The translations under genes were made by a program, and so were the position numbers. From Photobacterium ganghwense (GTDB lineage Bacteria > Pseudomonadota > Gammaproteobacteria > Enterobacterales > Vibrionaceae), in NCBI RefSeq assembly GCF_003025595.1, contig NZ_PYMI01000005.1, positions 62,001 to 126,000 of the forward strand: a DNA stretch of 64,000 nt, written 5' to 3'. Shown piece after piece: positions 36,061-45,636 of this stretch (the first letter of the stretch is position 1; each line of letters opens with the position of its first letter). A model generated the notes under the pieces. The model was not told where the DNA came from. It did no database searches and worked only from the letters and a program-made list of their open reading frames with translations.

Positions 36061-37317
36061 ATGGCCAGTATCAAACTTTCAGTAGAGCGCTTAACCGAAG
36101 GTCTATATGTTAAGCTCCCCTTGCAATGGACAGACCATCCTTTTCTGCTGAATCACTTCAAAATCAAAGACCAACAGCAGATTCGCCTGATCCGGAATCT
36201 GGGTATCCGCTATGTCTATCTGATCCCGGAAAAAAGTGACAATCCGCCTCTGGAACCGGAAACCGAACAGGAAGTCATCAGCTCACAGGAAAGCAAGTTT
36301 CTCGAACAACAGGCCGAAAAGCTCTGGCAAGAGAAACAGGGACGCATCGCCCGGCTGAAGAATTACAAACGCAAGCTGCAACGTTGCGAGAAAAACTTCA
36401 ATCGCTCCATGGCGCAGCTGCGCTCGATCACCGGCAAAATCAAAAGCCGCCCGGTCACCGCAATTCGCGAAGCTGAAATGCTGGTAGAGGAAATGGTCGA
36501 TGCCTTGCTGGAGTCCGACAACGTGGCACTGCACCTGATGAATGAAGGCAAGGAGAACGAGGATATCTACTGCCATTCACTGAACGTGGCCGTTCTGTCG
36601 ATGATGCTGGCACGTTCGTGTGGCATGGCGCACGAAGATATCAAAACCATTGCCATGGGTGCGCTATTCCACGACATGGGTAAACTGAAAATTCCGACGG
36701 CAATCCTGCGCAAAACCACGCCATTGACCGAGCCGGAAGAAAACTATCTGCGGATGCACACCCGCTACAGCACCGATCTGGCCAACCTGACTGCAGACTT
36801 TCCGGAAGACGCTAAATCGATTCTTGCTCAGCATCATGAACTGCTGGACGGCAGTGGTTATCCCAAGCAGTTGCAAGGCGATCAGATTACGCCGATGGCG
36901 CAGCTGGTCGCCGTGGTGAACGCGTATGACAATCTTTGCCACCCGCAGGACCCGGCCCGAGCCAGAATTCCGTACAGCGCCCTCTCCTACTTGTTTAAAC
37001 ACAAGAAAGAGGCGTACAACAATGACTATCTGGCTTTGCTGATCCGCCTACTTGGCGTTTATCCTCCCGGCAGCGTGGTACAGTTGTCGAATCAGCAGCT
37101 GGGGCTGGTGATTTCCGTGAACACGGACAGCCTGCTGTACCCCAATGTGCTGCTGTACGATCCGACCGTTCCATCCAATGAAGCCCCGATTATTGAGCTG
37201 GAAGGCAGTGATCTGCGGATTGAGCAGGCAATCGCCCCGAACAAACTGCCGGAAAAGATCTATACCTACCTCAACCCGCGGGTGCGAATTTCCTATTATT
37301 TCGACCCGGACGACTGA
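36061..37317 (+). CDS. HD-GYP domain protein, putative cyclic-di-GMP phosphodiesterase
   Basis: The 418-residue protein has an N-terminal DUF3391-type region with a Lys/Glu-rich helical stretch (about 75-125), then an HD-GYP domain. The metal and signature residues are intact: YCHSLNVAVLS, FHDMGKLKIP, MHTRYS and the HHELLDGSGYP segment that carries GYP. HD-GYP enzymes hydrolyse cyclic di-GMP, in vibrios promoting motility over biofilm. No membrane segment or sensor domain is seen, so it is probably cytosolic. It appears monocistronic with its own terminator. Confidence 0.93.
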   Translation: MASIKLSVERLTEGLYVKLPLQWTDHPFLLNHFKIKDQQQIRLIRNLGIRYVYLIPEKSDNPPLEPETEQEVISSQESKFLEQQAEKLWQEKQGRIARLKNYKRKLQRCEKNFNRSMAQLRSITGKIKSRPVTAIREAEMLVEEMVDALLESDNVALHLMNEGKENEDIYCHSLNVAVLSMMLARSCGMAHEDIKTIAMGALFHDMGKLKIPTAILRKTTPLTEPEENYLRMHTRYSTDLANLTADFPEDAKSILAQHHELLDGSGYPKQLQGDQITPMAQLVAVVNAYDNLCHPQDPARARIPYSALSYLFKHKKEAYNNDYLALLIRLLGVYPPGSVVQLSNQQLGLVISVNTDSLLYPNVLLYDPTVPSNEAPIIELEGSDLRIEQAIAPNKLPEKIYTYLNPRVRISYYFDPDD

Positions 37318-37332
37318 TCGTTACCGCATGGA

Positions 37333-37364
37333 TAAAAAAATCCCCCGGTAACCGGGGGATTTCG
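37333..37364. terminator. Rho-independent terminator after the HD-GYP gene
   Basis: The perfect TCCCCCGGT/ACCGGGGGA stem has A- and T-rich flanks. Confidence 0.85.
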
Positions 37365-37463
37365 AAGTGGGAACGAGTAAGCGAATCCCTTTTCTGCAGG
37401 ATCCTTTTACTTCAGGATCCTTTTGCTGCAGTCTGCTTTTGCAGTCGGGTACTCGACAAAGCG

Positions 37464-39914
37464 CTACCAGCTGAACATGTCTTTAATCCAGCCAGCCGGT
37501 TGCTTCCGGTCACAGTATGCTTTCACCGAACCGTCCTTGTCCCACATCGGCAAAGAGTGCTTGCCGCCACAGTCGCGCACCAGTGTGCCATTTGGCAGCT
37601 GATTAAACTTGGCTGTTGTCAGCTTCTGCGGCCAGGCCAGACGCAGCGGCTCAGGCTGACGCCGTTGCAGGTAGTCACTGTACAGACGCAGGGCACCGGC
37701 CGAGCCAGTCAGGTTGACCGGTTTGTTATCATCGCGTCCCATCCACACCGTCACCACTTCCCGTCCGTCGATCCCGACATACCAGCTGTCACGCGCCTTG
37801 TCTGTCGTCCCGGTCTTACCGGCCAGGGCCGCCCAGCCAAACTGCGGCTGAAGGAATCGTGCGGTACCTTGTGACACAACATTCTTCATGCCATACGTCG
37901 TCAGCCACGCTGCCTGCTCCGGCACCGCCTGACGCGCTTTGGGAATCGCCCGGTACAGGACGCTGCCATTGAGATCCACCACACTGCGCAGCGCAGTCAG
38001 CTCAGCACGGCGACCGCCACTGGCAACCGACTGGTACATCTGGGTCACTTCCAGCGGCGACAGAGTGAACGCGCCCAGCAGAATCGACGGCAGACGGGGA
38101 ATTTCATCCCGCTTGACGCCCAGCTCGACCATGGTATCGATCACTTCATCCAGTCCGACCTTCATCCCGAGATTGACCGTCGGCACATTGAGCGACTTGG
38201 CCAGAGCGTAATAAAGCGGCACTTCCCCCCGGAAGCGGCGGTCATAATTGCGCGGCTTCCACTGGTTACCATTGCTGCCCTTGAGGGCAATCGGCTTGTC
38301 ATCAATCGTGGTCGCCAGTGAGAACTTTTCCGGATGGCGTAACGCCGCAAGGTAAACTGCCGGTTTCACCAGCGAGCCAATCTGACGGCTGGCATCCAGT
38401 GCCCGGTTAAATCCGGCATAACCCGGTCGGCTGCCACCAATCATGGCACGGATTTCCCCGCTGTGGCGATCAGCTGCCACCAGAGCCGTCTCAACACTGA
38501 GTCCGGCCTTCTTGCTTAGCTGCGGCACCATGCTGAGCACTGACTGTTCCGCTTCCTGCTGAGACAGTGGATCCAGGGTACTGAATACCCGCAGCCCCAC
38601 GCCCGGGGTAAATTTATCACCGACCTTATCCTGCAGTTCACGTTGCAACTGCTGGAAATACGCTGGCTGGCGACTGGAAATCATCGGCCTGTCCTGCACA
38701 TCAAGCGGACGGGAAGCGGCCTGTTCATACTGAGCGCCGTCGAGGATCCCATTGTCCATCATCAGGCGCAGAACCAGATCCCGGCGCTGGCGGGCCCGCT
38801 CCGGATTACGCCACGGGTTGTAATAAGACGGCCCTTTTGCCATCGCCACCAGCAGTGCCTGCTGATCGATACGCAACTCCTGCAGCGGACGGCCAAAGTA
38901 CAAGCGTGCCCCAAGCGCAAATCCGTGCACTTCCTGTGAGCCGTTCTGGCCTAGGTAGATTTCATTCAGGTACGCTTCGAGGATACGATCTTTGCTGTAG
39001 CGGTAATCGATAATCACCGCGATATAGGCCTCACTGAGCTTACGCCACAAGGTTCGCTCACGGGTCAGGAAGATATTCTTAGCCAACTGCTGAGTCAGGG
39101 TACTGCCACCCTGCACGGTCCGGCCGGCACGCAGGTTCACCGCCATAGCACGGATGATCGCCAGCGGAGAAACGCCGTCGTGGTGATAAAAGTCGCGATC
39201 TTCTGTTACCAGCAGGGCATCCACCAGCACTTCCGGGAACTGCTCGCGCGGCATGAACATCCGCTGTTCTGCTTCATTGGTCCCGAGCATTCCCAGCATT
39301 TTCGGCTCGATCCGCAGAAAGCCCAGCGCACGCTTGGTCTCGGCTTCTTCGATCTGCTTGAGCTCGTTGCCGTCAAAAGTCAGCATGATGTGACGCGCCC
39401 CTTCCGGGCCGTCATCAAACTCAAACGGGCGGCGGATCAGTTCAATCCGGGTAGACGACGATGAGTACTCGCCGATTCGCTGCGGTGTTCGCACCTTATG
39501 GTACTGCAACAAATCCAGCTCGCGCCGCACTTCATTGAGCGAAATCGCCTGGCCCGGCTGCAGGTCCAGCACCCGCCCGTAGACTACGGCAGGCAGGTTC
39601 CAGAGCTGGCCCTCGAACTTATCGCGGACAATGGTATCGAGATAAATCCCGACCACTACCAGCACGGCGAGGACCGCAATCGCAACTTTGACCCCAAACG
39701 CCAGCAGCCATTTCAGCCAGGACGGCAAGCCCGATCCCGGTGATTTCTTGGTGCTTTTGCGCTTCCGCGTAGTCTTCGTCGGGCGCTTTTTCGCCGTGGT
39801 CGACTTGCGGCGAACAGGGGCTTTTTTCCCGTCCCCTCTTTTCCCGTCCCCTTTGCCCGATTCGGGTTTCTGGGAAGCTGGTGCCGCTTGGCGGACAGGC
39901 AACATTTTCATCAT
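37464..39914 (-). CDS. mrcB: Penicillin-binding protein 1B (bifunctional transglycosylase/transpeptidase)
   Basis: The 816-residue class A PBP has a basic cytoplasmic tail, one membrane segment at about 68-92, a UB2H-like region, a GT51 glycosyltransferase domain with catalytic Glu238 in TEDRDFYHHDG, and a transpeptidase domain with active Ser514 in SLVK and a KTGTTDK motif near 700. It polymerises and cross-links peptidoglycan from the periplasmic side. The start could be at 39914 or 39908. It lies 11 bp downstream of hrpB, the same order as in E. coli. Confidence 0.97.
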   Translation of the reverse strand: MMKMLPVRQAAPASQKPESGKGDGKRGDGKKAPVRRKSTTAKKRPTKTTRKRKSTKKSPGSGLPSWLKWLLAFGVKVAIAVLAVLVVVGIYLDTIVRDKFEGQLWNLPAVVYGRVLDLQPGQAISLNEVRRELDLLQYHKVRTPQRIGEYSSSSTRIELIRRPFEFDDGPEGARHIMLTFDGNELKQIEEAETKRALGFLRIEPKMLGMLGTNEAEQRMFMPREQFPEVLVDALLVTEDRDFYHHDGVSPLAIIRAMAVNLRAGRTVQGGSTLTQQLAKNIFLTRERTLWRKLSEAYIAVIIDYRYSKDRILEAYLNEIYLGQNGSQEVHGFALGARLYFGRPLQELRIDQQALLVAMAKGPSYYNPWRNPERARQRRDLVLRLMMDNGILDGAQYEQAASRPLDVQDRPMISSRQPAYFQQLQRELQDKVGDKFTPGVGLRVFSTLDPLSQQEAEQSVLSMVPQLSKKAGLSVETALVAADRHSGEIRAMIGGSRPGYAGFNRALDASRQIGSLVKPAVYLAALRHPEKFSLATTIDDKPIALKGSNGNQWKPRNYDRRFRGEVPLYYALAKSLNVPTVNLGMKVGLDEVIDTMVELGVKRDEIPRLPSILLGAFTLSPLEVTQMYQSVASGGRRAELTALRSVVDLNGSVLYRAIPKARQAVPEQAAWLTTYGMKNVVSQGTARFLQPQFGWAALAGKTGTTDKARDSWYVGIDGREVVTVWMGRDDNKPVNLTGSAGALRLYSDYLQRRQPEPLRLAWPQKLTTAKFNQLPNGTLVRDCGGKHSLPMWDKDGSVKAYCDRKQPAGWIKDMFSW

Positions 39915-39925
39915 TATTATCTTAT

Positions 39926-42418
39926 CTACATGTATTTTTTAGTTTTACGAGTCGGGGCGTGATTCGCAGGATCATCCGGCCACGGATGCTTCGGATAGCG
40001 CCCTTTCATCTCTTTCTGTACTTCCCGGTAGGATCCCTGCCAGAATGCGGCCAGATCCCGGGTAATCTGTAACGGACGTTGGGCCGGAGAAAGCAATTCC
40101 AGCACCAGCGCCACTTTCCCGTTGGCGATCAGCGGAGAGCTTTTTTCCCCGAACATTTCCTGCAGTTTGACTGCCAGTACCGGGTGTTGGCCCTGCTGGT
40201 AACGAATGGCGTAGCGCGAGCCGGTCGGTACCTGGTAATGGGTCGGCAATGCCGCATCCAGCGCCTGCGCCTTGTCCCAGCCCAGCCGGGCCTCCAAGGC
40301 CGCCAGCACATCCAGCTTTTCCAGCGCTTTCAGGCTTGTCATACCGTTCATATACGGCAGCAGCCAGTCCGCGGCATCAGCCAGCAGGCTGTCGTCATCC
40401 ATGGCCGGCAGCGCCAGCTCCGGCAGCCATTCCGCGGCACAACGCGCCCGTTCAAGCAGGTTGACTGCTTTATCAGACCACGGTAGCACCGCCAGTCCTT
40501 TTCGGACCACGGCATTGAGCAGCGCTTCGCTGGCTTTGGCCGGATCCGGCTCGCCCATCAGCTGACGGGACAAGACCAGCTTGCCGCAACACAGTTGCTT
40601 CTCCGCCGTCAGCCGACCTTTCCGATCATCCCAGTCCAGCCATTCCCGCTCAGCGAACAGGTGCGGTAAGGCATCCCGCAGGGCATGCAGCTCCGCCGCT
40701 ACCGCTGAAAAAATCCGGCTGTCTCCCTGTCGGGTCTTCACGATATCGGCAACCACCAGCAGCTCATTGTCCGCCAGCGGTTCATCCGGCAGGAGCATCG
40801 CCCCTTGCCCGTTTGCCAGCTGGTAGCGGCTGTCACGTCCTCTGGAAAGCGCAATGCGATCCGGAAAACCGGCCGCCATCAGCGGTGCCAGCCATGTTCC
40901 GGCCGCCAGTAACGGCACATTTTGCGCCCCCAGTTTAGCGAGATGCTGCCGGGCACGCTGCAGGTAAGCCTGGCTGCGTGGTAACTTGCCGTTTTCCATC
41001 AGGTTGAGCTGAAAATGCAGATCCGGATTATCCATCCCCCGCGGCGGGTCTTCCAGCAACGCGACCAGCATCGCCGCTGTCGCCATCGCCTCGTGCCCCT
41101 GATCCCGCGCCATCACCAATATCGCCGCATGGCGCGGATCCGCGCCCAGCGCCTGAATGGCCTGGCCGGTGTCCGTCAGCTGTCCTCGCTCATCCAGCGC
41201 TCCCAGCAGGGTCAGCAGGCGGCGGCTTTGCTGCAACGCGGGATCCGGCGGTACATCGAGCCAACGCAGCTCGGTCGCAGACTGGCATCCCCACTGTGCC
41301 AGCTCCATGGCCAGTGCAGTCAGGTCAGCCCGCAAAATTTCCGGCTGAGGTGTCGCAGGCTGCCGTGCCAACAGCTCTTCGCTGTAAAGACGCAGGCAGA
41401 TCCCCGGCTCCAGACGACCGGCCCGCCCCGCCCGCTGCTCGGCCGATGAACGGGCAATACGAACCGACTCCAACCGACAGATGCCGGTTTTCGGATCCCA
41501 GCGAGCAATCCGCTCCAGCCCGGCATCCACCACCAGCCGGATCCCTTCGATGGTCAAGCTGGTCTCCGCGATATTGGTGGCCAGCACCACTTTACGCTTG
41601 CCCGGCGGGGCCGGGCTGATGGCCTGCTGCTGCTGTGCCGGTGACAGCTGACCGTATAAAGGACACAGCTCCACCTCCTCCACACTCCCGGCCTGAATCG
41701 CTAGCGAATGCGCTAATTGTTCGGTCAGACGACGGATTTCCCCGGCGCCGGGCAGGAAAACCAGCATCGAACCCGGCTCTTGGGCCAGTAAACGCAGAAT
41801 GGCTTTGGCTGCCTCATCCAGCCAGTGGCTGTTGTCTGTCAGGCGCTGATAGCGATAGGCCACCGGAAAACAGCGGCCAGCCGATTCAAGGTAACCGGCA
41901 GCAGGCAGCAGGCTGCACAGTGCCGCTTCATCAAGGGTCGCCGACATCACCAGCAGTTTAAGATCGTCACGCAACGCTTCCTGCACTTCCAGCGCCAGTG
42001 CCAGCGCGGTATCAGCATGAATGCTGCGCTCATGGAATTCATCGAAAATCAGCAGATCGATGCCGTCCAGTTCCGGATCCTGCTGCAGCATCCGGGTCAT
42101 CACCCCTTCTGTCACAATTTCCAGCCGGGTCTGCCGACTGATCAGCGTTTCTCCGCGTACCCGCAGCCCGATGGTCTCGCCGACCTTTTCCCCCAGCTGT
42201 CTGGCCAGGTACGTCGCAATGTTGCGGGCCGCCAGGCGGCGAGGTTCAAGCATCACAATCCGCCCTGGCACCACCTTTTGTTGCAGCAGCACCAGCGGCA
42301 GGCGGGTTGATTTACCCGCCCCCGGCGGGGCTTTGAGGATCAGTTGAGAGCTGGAACCCAGCTTATCCAGCAGCGGAGTCAGCACTTCATCGATAGGCAG
42401 CTGTGACAATGGAAACAC
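39926..42418 (-). CDS. hrpB: ATP-dependent RNA helicase HrpB
   Basis: This 830-residue DEAH-type helicase has Walker A GAGKST at 33-38, the DEFH box at 126-129 (DEFHERS), SATLDE, and QRAGRAGR (motif VI). The HrpB C-terminal domain (about 500-830, ending PKHPWPDDP) is full length. The cellular substrate is not well defined. It is divergent from thpR and is followed closely by mrcB. Confidence 0.96.
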   Translation of the reverse strand: MFPLSQLPIDEVLTPLLDKLGSSSQLILKAPPGAGKSTRLPLVLLQQKVVPGRIVMLEPRRLAARNIATYLARQLGEKVGETIGLRVRGETLISRQTRLEIVTEGVMTRMLQQDPELDGIDLLIFDEFHERSIHADTALALALEVQEALRDDLKLLVMSATLDEAALCSLLPAAGYLESAGRCFPVAYRYQRLTDNSHWLDEAAKAILRLLAQEPGSMLVFLPGAGEIRRLTEQLAHSLAIQAGSVEEVELCPLYGQLSPAQQQQAISPAPPGKRKVVLATNIAETSLTIEGIRLVVDAGLERIARWDPKTGICRLESVRIARSSAEQRAGRAGRLEPGICLRLYSEELLARQPATPQPEILRADLTALAMELAQWGCQSATELRWLDVPPDPALQQSRRLLTLLGALDERGQLTDTGQAIQALGADPRHAAILVMARDQGHEAMATAAMLVALLEDPPRGMDNPDLHFQLNLMENGKLPRSQAYLQRARQHLAKLGAQNVPLLAAGTWLAPLMAAGFPDRIALSRGRDSRYQLANGQGAMLLPDEPLADNELLVVADIVKTRQGDSRIFSAVAAELHALRDALPHLFAEREWLDWDDRKGRLTAEKQLCCGKLVLSRQLMGEPDPAKASEALLNAVVRKGLAVLPWSDKAVNLLERARCAAEWLPELALPAMDDDSLLADAADWLLPYMNGMTSLKALEKLDVLAALEARLGWDKAQALDAALPTHYQVPTGSRYAIRYQQGQHPVLAVKLQEMFGEKSSPLIANGKVALVLELLSPAQRPLQITRDLAAFWQGSYREVQKEMKGRYPKHPWPDDPANHAPTRKTKKYM

Positions 42419-42454
42419 CTTGTGTCATATTCAATTTACGCTGAGCTATTGTAC

Positions 42455-43012
42455 ATGACTGCTATGAAAGAGAAAAAACAGCGCCTGTTTTTTGCCCTTG
42501 GCCTGCGTCACGACACCGCCGATTTCCACCGCCTCTGCCAATTGGTGAGCCAGTGTCGGCACTATGGCCGCACCGTGCCACCCGAGAATCTCCACGTGAC
42601 TCTGGCTTTTTTGGGCAACGTCACCGCTAACCAACGGGATCAGCTGCTGGACGCTGCCGCTCACCTGCCGACCGTCGCGCCTTTTTCCATCGGGTTTGAT
42701 CAACTCGGTTACTGGAAGCGCAGCAAGGTGATCTGGCTGGCGCCGGAAACGCCCCCTCCGGACTTGCCGCTGCTGGCCACCCTGCTGCGCGATATGGCTC
42801 TCGGATGCGGGATTCCACAGGAAGAACGGCCCTACCGCCCCCACCTGACACTGGCCAAATCGGTTCCGGTCAGACCAGCGCCTTTTCCGGCAATCTCGCC
42901 GCTGCACTTTCACTTTGCTCACTTTGGCCTGTATATTTCCCAGTCTGTCAGCCAGCCTGGCCGCCAGGGGGTTGTGTACCGCTGCCTTCGGCAATGGCCG
43001 CTGTCCCCATAG
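42455..43012 (+). CDS. thpR: RNA 2',3'-cyclic phosphodiesterase (2H family, ThpR)
   Basis: A 2H phosphoesterase with the two catalytic H-x-T/S motifs, HVTLAFLG and HLTLAKS. Length from 42455 is about 185 residues. E. coli ThpR shows 2',3'-cyclic phosphodiesterase and weak RNA ligase activity on tRNA halves. The start is chosen as the ATG at 42455 (or 42464) because the family begins close to QRLFFAL; an earlier start at 42422 would leave only three bases between divergent genes. No strong ribosome-binding site is visible. Confidence 0.9.
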   Translation: MTAMKEKKQRLFFALGLRHDTADFHRLCQLVSQCRHYGRTVPPENLHVTLAFLGNVTANQRDQLLDAAAHLPTVAPFSIGFDQLGYWKRSKVIWLAPETPPPDLPLLATLLRDMALGCGIPQEERPYRPHLTLAKSVPVRPAPFPAISPLHFHFAHFGLYISQSVSQPGRQGVVYRCLRQWPLSP

Positions 43013-43118
43013 CTTTACAGAGTCTCTGAGTTGAGTGCCTGAACTGAATCCCAGATCTGAGCCCCAGAGTAGAGCCAGGGCCCCGAACCACCCAACACAA
43101 CACGACAAAGGACACCGC

Positions 43119-43823
43119 ATGAAGTTTTCCCCGGCGCTGCAACCCGCCACGCTGATTAAGCGCTATAAGCGCTTTCTGGCCGATATTGAATTGCCTGACG
43201 GGTCAGTCACCACCATTCATTGCGCCAACACCGGGGCCATGACCGGCTGCGCCGAGCCGGGCAACCGCGTCTGGTACTCCACCTCGGATAATCCCAAGCG
43301 CAAGTACCCTTGCAGCTGGGAACTCAGTGAAACCGCAGCCGGCCACACCATCTGCGTCAATACCGCGCAGGCTAACCGATTAGTGGTTGAGGCGATAAAC
43401 AAGGGGATCGTCACAGAATTGACCGGTTATTCCTCACTTCGCACCGAAGTCAAGTATGGTAGCGAAAACAGCAGGATAGACGTGCTTCTTCAGGACGAAA
43501 GTAAGCCCGACTGCTACATTGAAGTAAAAAGCGTGACCCTGCTGCAGGATGGTCGAGGCTATTTTCCGGATGCCGTCACAACTCGGGGACAAAAACACCT
43601 GAGAGAGCTCAAGGAAATAGCAGAAAGCGGAAAGCGTGCCATACTTTTTTTCGCAATTTTGCATTCAGGGATTGAAAATGTTTCGGCGGCGCACCATATA
43701 GACCCGGACTATTTTTCATTAATCCGGGAAGCAGAAAGGGCAGGCGTAGAGATCCTGTGTTACAAAGCGGTATTGACCCAGGAAGAGCTCTATCTGGGCC
43801 ACTGCATAAAATTCAATCGCTAG
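43119..43823 (+). CDS. sfsA: Sugar fermentation stimulation protein SfsA
   Basis: The 234-residue protein matches SfsA throughout: [47 protein letters not shown] and [10 protein letters not shown]. The last motif resembles a restriction-endonuclease-like nuclease core, and the family is suspected to bind DNA. Its role in maltose metabolism was described genetically in E. coli. The ATG at 43119 has an AAAGGA ribosome-binding site; an in-frame start at 43035 would add 28 unrelated residues. It precedes dksA as in E. coli. Confidence 0.96.
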   Translation: MKFSPALQPATLIKRYKRFLADIELPDGSVTTIHCANTGAMTGCAEPGNRVWYSTSDNPKRKYPCSWELSETAAGHTICVNTAQANRLVVEAINKGIVTELTGYSSLRTEVKYGSENSRIDVLLQDESKPDCYIEVKSVTLLQDGRGYFPDAVTTRGQKHLRELKEIAESGKRAILFFAILHSGIENVSAAHHIDPDYFSLIREAERAGVEILCYKAVLTQEELYLGHCIKFNR

Positions 43824-43961
43824 TTTTCCCAAAGTGATGCTTTCTTCACATTGGTATAAAATTGAATATATGCAGCAATTGCCACTCCACACCCTTTCTG
43901 CTATAGATACCGCCCCAAATTAACCAGTGACGGTTAATGTAGGTATATTAGGAGATGCTAT

Positions 43962-44411
43962 ATGCCAGAGAGCAAAGTTAAAAAATCGCTGGGCATCCTG
44001 GCTATTGCTGGGGTTGAGCCTTACCAGGAAAAAGCTGGCGAAGAATATATGGGTGAAGCGCAACTGGCTCACTTCCGTAAAATTCTTGAAGCTTGGCGCA
44101 ACCAGCTACGCGAAGAAGTTGGCCGCACCGTAAACCACATGCAGGATGAAGCAGCAAACTTCCCAGATCCTGTTGACCGTGCAGCCCAGGAAGAAGAGTT
44201 TAGCCTGGAGCTTCGTAACCGCGACCGCGAGCGTAAGCTGATCAAAAAGATCGAAAAAACGCTGCAACGCATCGAAGACGATGACTTTGGTTTTTGTGAT
44301 TCTTGTGGTGTTGAGATCGGCATCCGTCGCCTGGAAGCTCGCCCAACAGCAGAACTTTGCATCGACTGCAAGACACTGGCAGAAATCAAAGAAAAACAGA
44401 TGGCAGGCTAA
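43962..44411 (+). CDS. dksA: RNA polymerase-binding transcription factor DksA
   Basis: The 149-residue protein inserts into the RNA polymerase secondary channel and, with ppGpp, represses stable RNA promoters and activates amino acid genes. The coiled-coil tip keeps the DPVDRA motif (residues 69-74), and the zinc finger has Cys112, Cys115, Cys133 and Cys136. A GGAG ribosome-binding site precedes the start. It is directly upstream of gluQ. Confidence 0.98.
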   Translation: MPESKVKKSLGILAIAGVEPYQEKAGEEYMGEAQLAHFRKILEAWRNQLREEVGRTVNHMQDEAANFPDPVDRAAQEEEFSLELRNRDRERKLIKKIEKTLQRIEDDDFGFCDSCGVEIGIRRLEARPTAELCIDCKTLAEIKEKQMAG

Positions 44412-44437
44412 TCCCCTGAACCACACCATTCTACCGA

Positions 44438-44464
44438 AGAGGGAGCAGACGCTCCCTCTTTCAT
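44438..44464 (+). terminator. Rho-independent terminator between dksA and gluQ
   Basis: An AGAGGGAGC/GCTCCCTCT stem with a four-base loop is followed by TTTCATTT. Confidence 0.75.
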
Positions 44465-44479
44465 TTCACTGATTTGCTT

Positions 44480-45379
44480 ATGAGTACACTCGAACATTAC
44501 ATTGGCCGCTTTGCGCCCTCACCATCCGGTCCGCTGCATTTCGGTTCACTGATTGCCGCGCTCGGCAGCTACCTGCAGGCCCGCTCTCACCAGGGCACCT
44601 GGCTGGTCAGGATGGAAGATGTCGATCCGCCGCGCGAAATGCCCGGTGCCGCAGACGATATTCTACGTACGCTCGATGCCTACGGCCTGCACTGGGACGG
44701 TGAGGTGATGTACCAGAGTACCCGCTATGCGGCCTATCAGCACTGGATTGATACCTGGCTGGCCGACGGGCAGGCCTATTACTGCCAGTGTAGCCGTAAG
44801 CAAATTAAAGAAGCCGGTGGTTTTTACCCCGGCACCTGCCGTGATAAACGGCTGCCGGCTCAGGATAGCGCAGTGAGGATCCGGGTTGATCAACCGGTCA
44901 CCTCCTTTACCGACCAGCTCCATGGCACCATGTCCATCCCTCAGGCACTGGCAGAGGAAGATTTTATTATCCGCCGCCGCGACGGGTTGTACGCCTATAA
45001 CCTGGCTGTGGTACTGGATGATATTGAGCAGGGCGTAACGGAAATTGTCCGTGGCGCAGATCTGATAGAGCCGACCGGCCGCCAAATTGGTCTGTACCGC
45101 CTGCTGGGGCAACCGGAAGTCCGCTACCTGCACCTGCCGCTGGCGGTAACTGATAACGGCAACAAGCTGTCAAAACAGAATCACGCGCCAGCGATCGACA
45201 AGGCCGCCCCTAAACCGGCCCTGCTCGCCGCGATGCGTTTTCTCGGCCTGCAGCCGCCGGCCGATCTGGCCGCCTGCTCGCTGGACGAGATTCTGCGCTG
45301 GGGAACACAACACTGGCAGGTCGAACAGCTCCCCCGCACCACGGCGATCACTCTGCGTCACGAAGCGGGCATCCCGTAG
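44480..45379 (+). CDS. gluQ: Glutamyl-Q tRNA(Asp) synthetase
   Basis: This 299-residue paralogue of glutamyl-tRNA synthetase lacks the anticodon-binding domain. It attaches glutamate to queuosine in the anticodon of tRNA-Asp. The HIGH-like motif is in FAPSPSGPLHFGSL, the KMSKS-like one in NKLSKQN, and zinc ligands are in YYCQCS and GTCR. The ATG at 44480 is chosen; an upstream TTG at 44474 is possible. The dksA-gluQ-pcnB order is conserved. Confidence 0.95.
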   Translation: MSTLEHYIGRFAPSPSGPLHFGSLIAALGSYLQARSHQGTWLVRMEDVDPPREMPGAADDILRTLDAYGLHWDGEVMYQSTRYAAYQHWIDTWLADGQAYYCQCSRKQIKEAGGFYPGTCRDKRLPAQDSAVRIRVDQPVTSFTDQLHGTMSIPQALAEEDFIIRRRDGLYAYNLAVVLDDIEQGVTEIVRGADLIEPTGRQIGLYRLLGQPEVRYLHLPLAVTDNGNKLSKQNHAPAIDKAAPKPALLAAMRFLGLQPPADLAACSLDEILRWGTQHWQVEQLPRTTAITLRHEAGIP

Positions 45380-45636
45380 TGCTCGCTCCGGAAGTTACCA
45401 CCGCCCGGCGGGCCATCTCTCCGGCCACTAGGTCTGCTTCTTTCATCCGGGCCGAGAAATCCGGAGCGGCGCTGCAGAACTGAGCACAAACCAGGATTCA
45501 ACCAGCCTGAATGTTAACCGACATCAGCCCTGTCTGCGGGTAAAACAGACGAAACAGGCCATAGGATTCTAAAATTCCTTGCCGTGATATATCATAAGCG
45601 GCCGTTTATCGAATCCGAACCACATAAATGAGGTGT

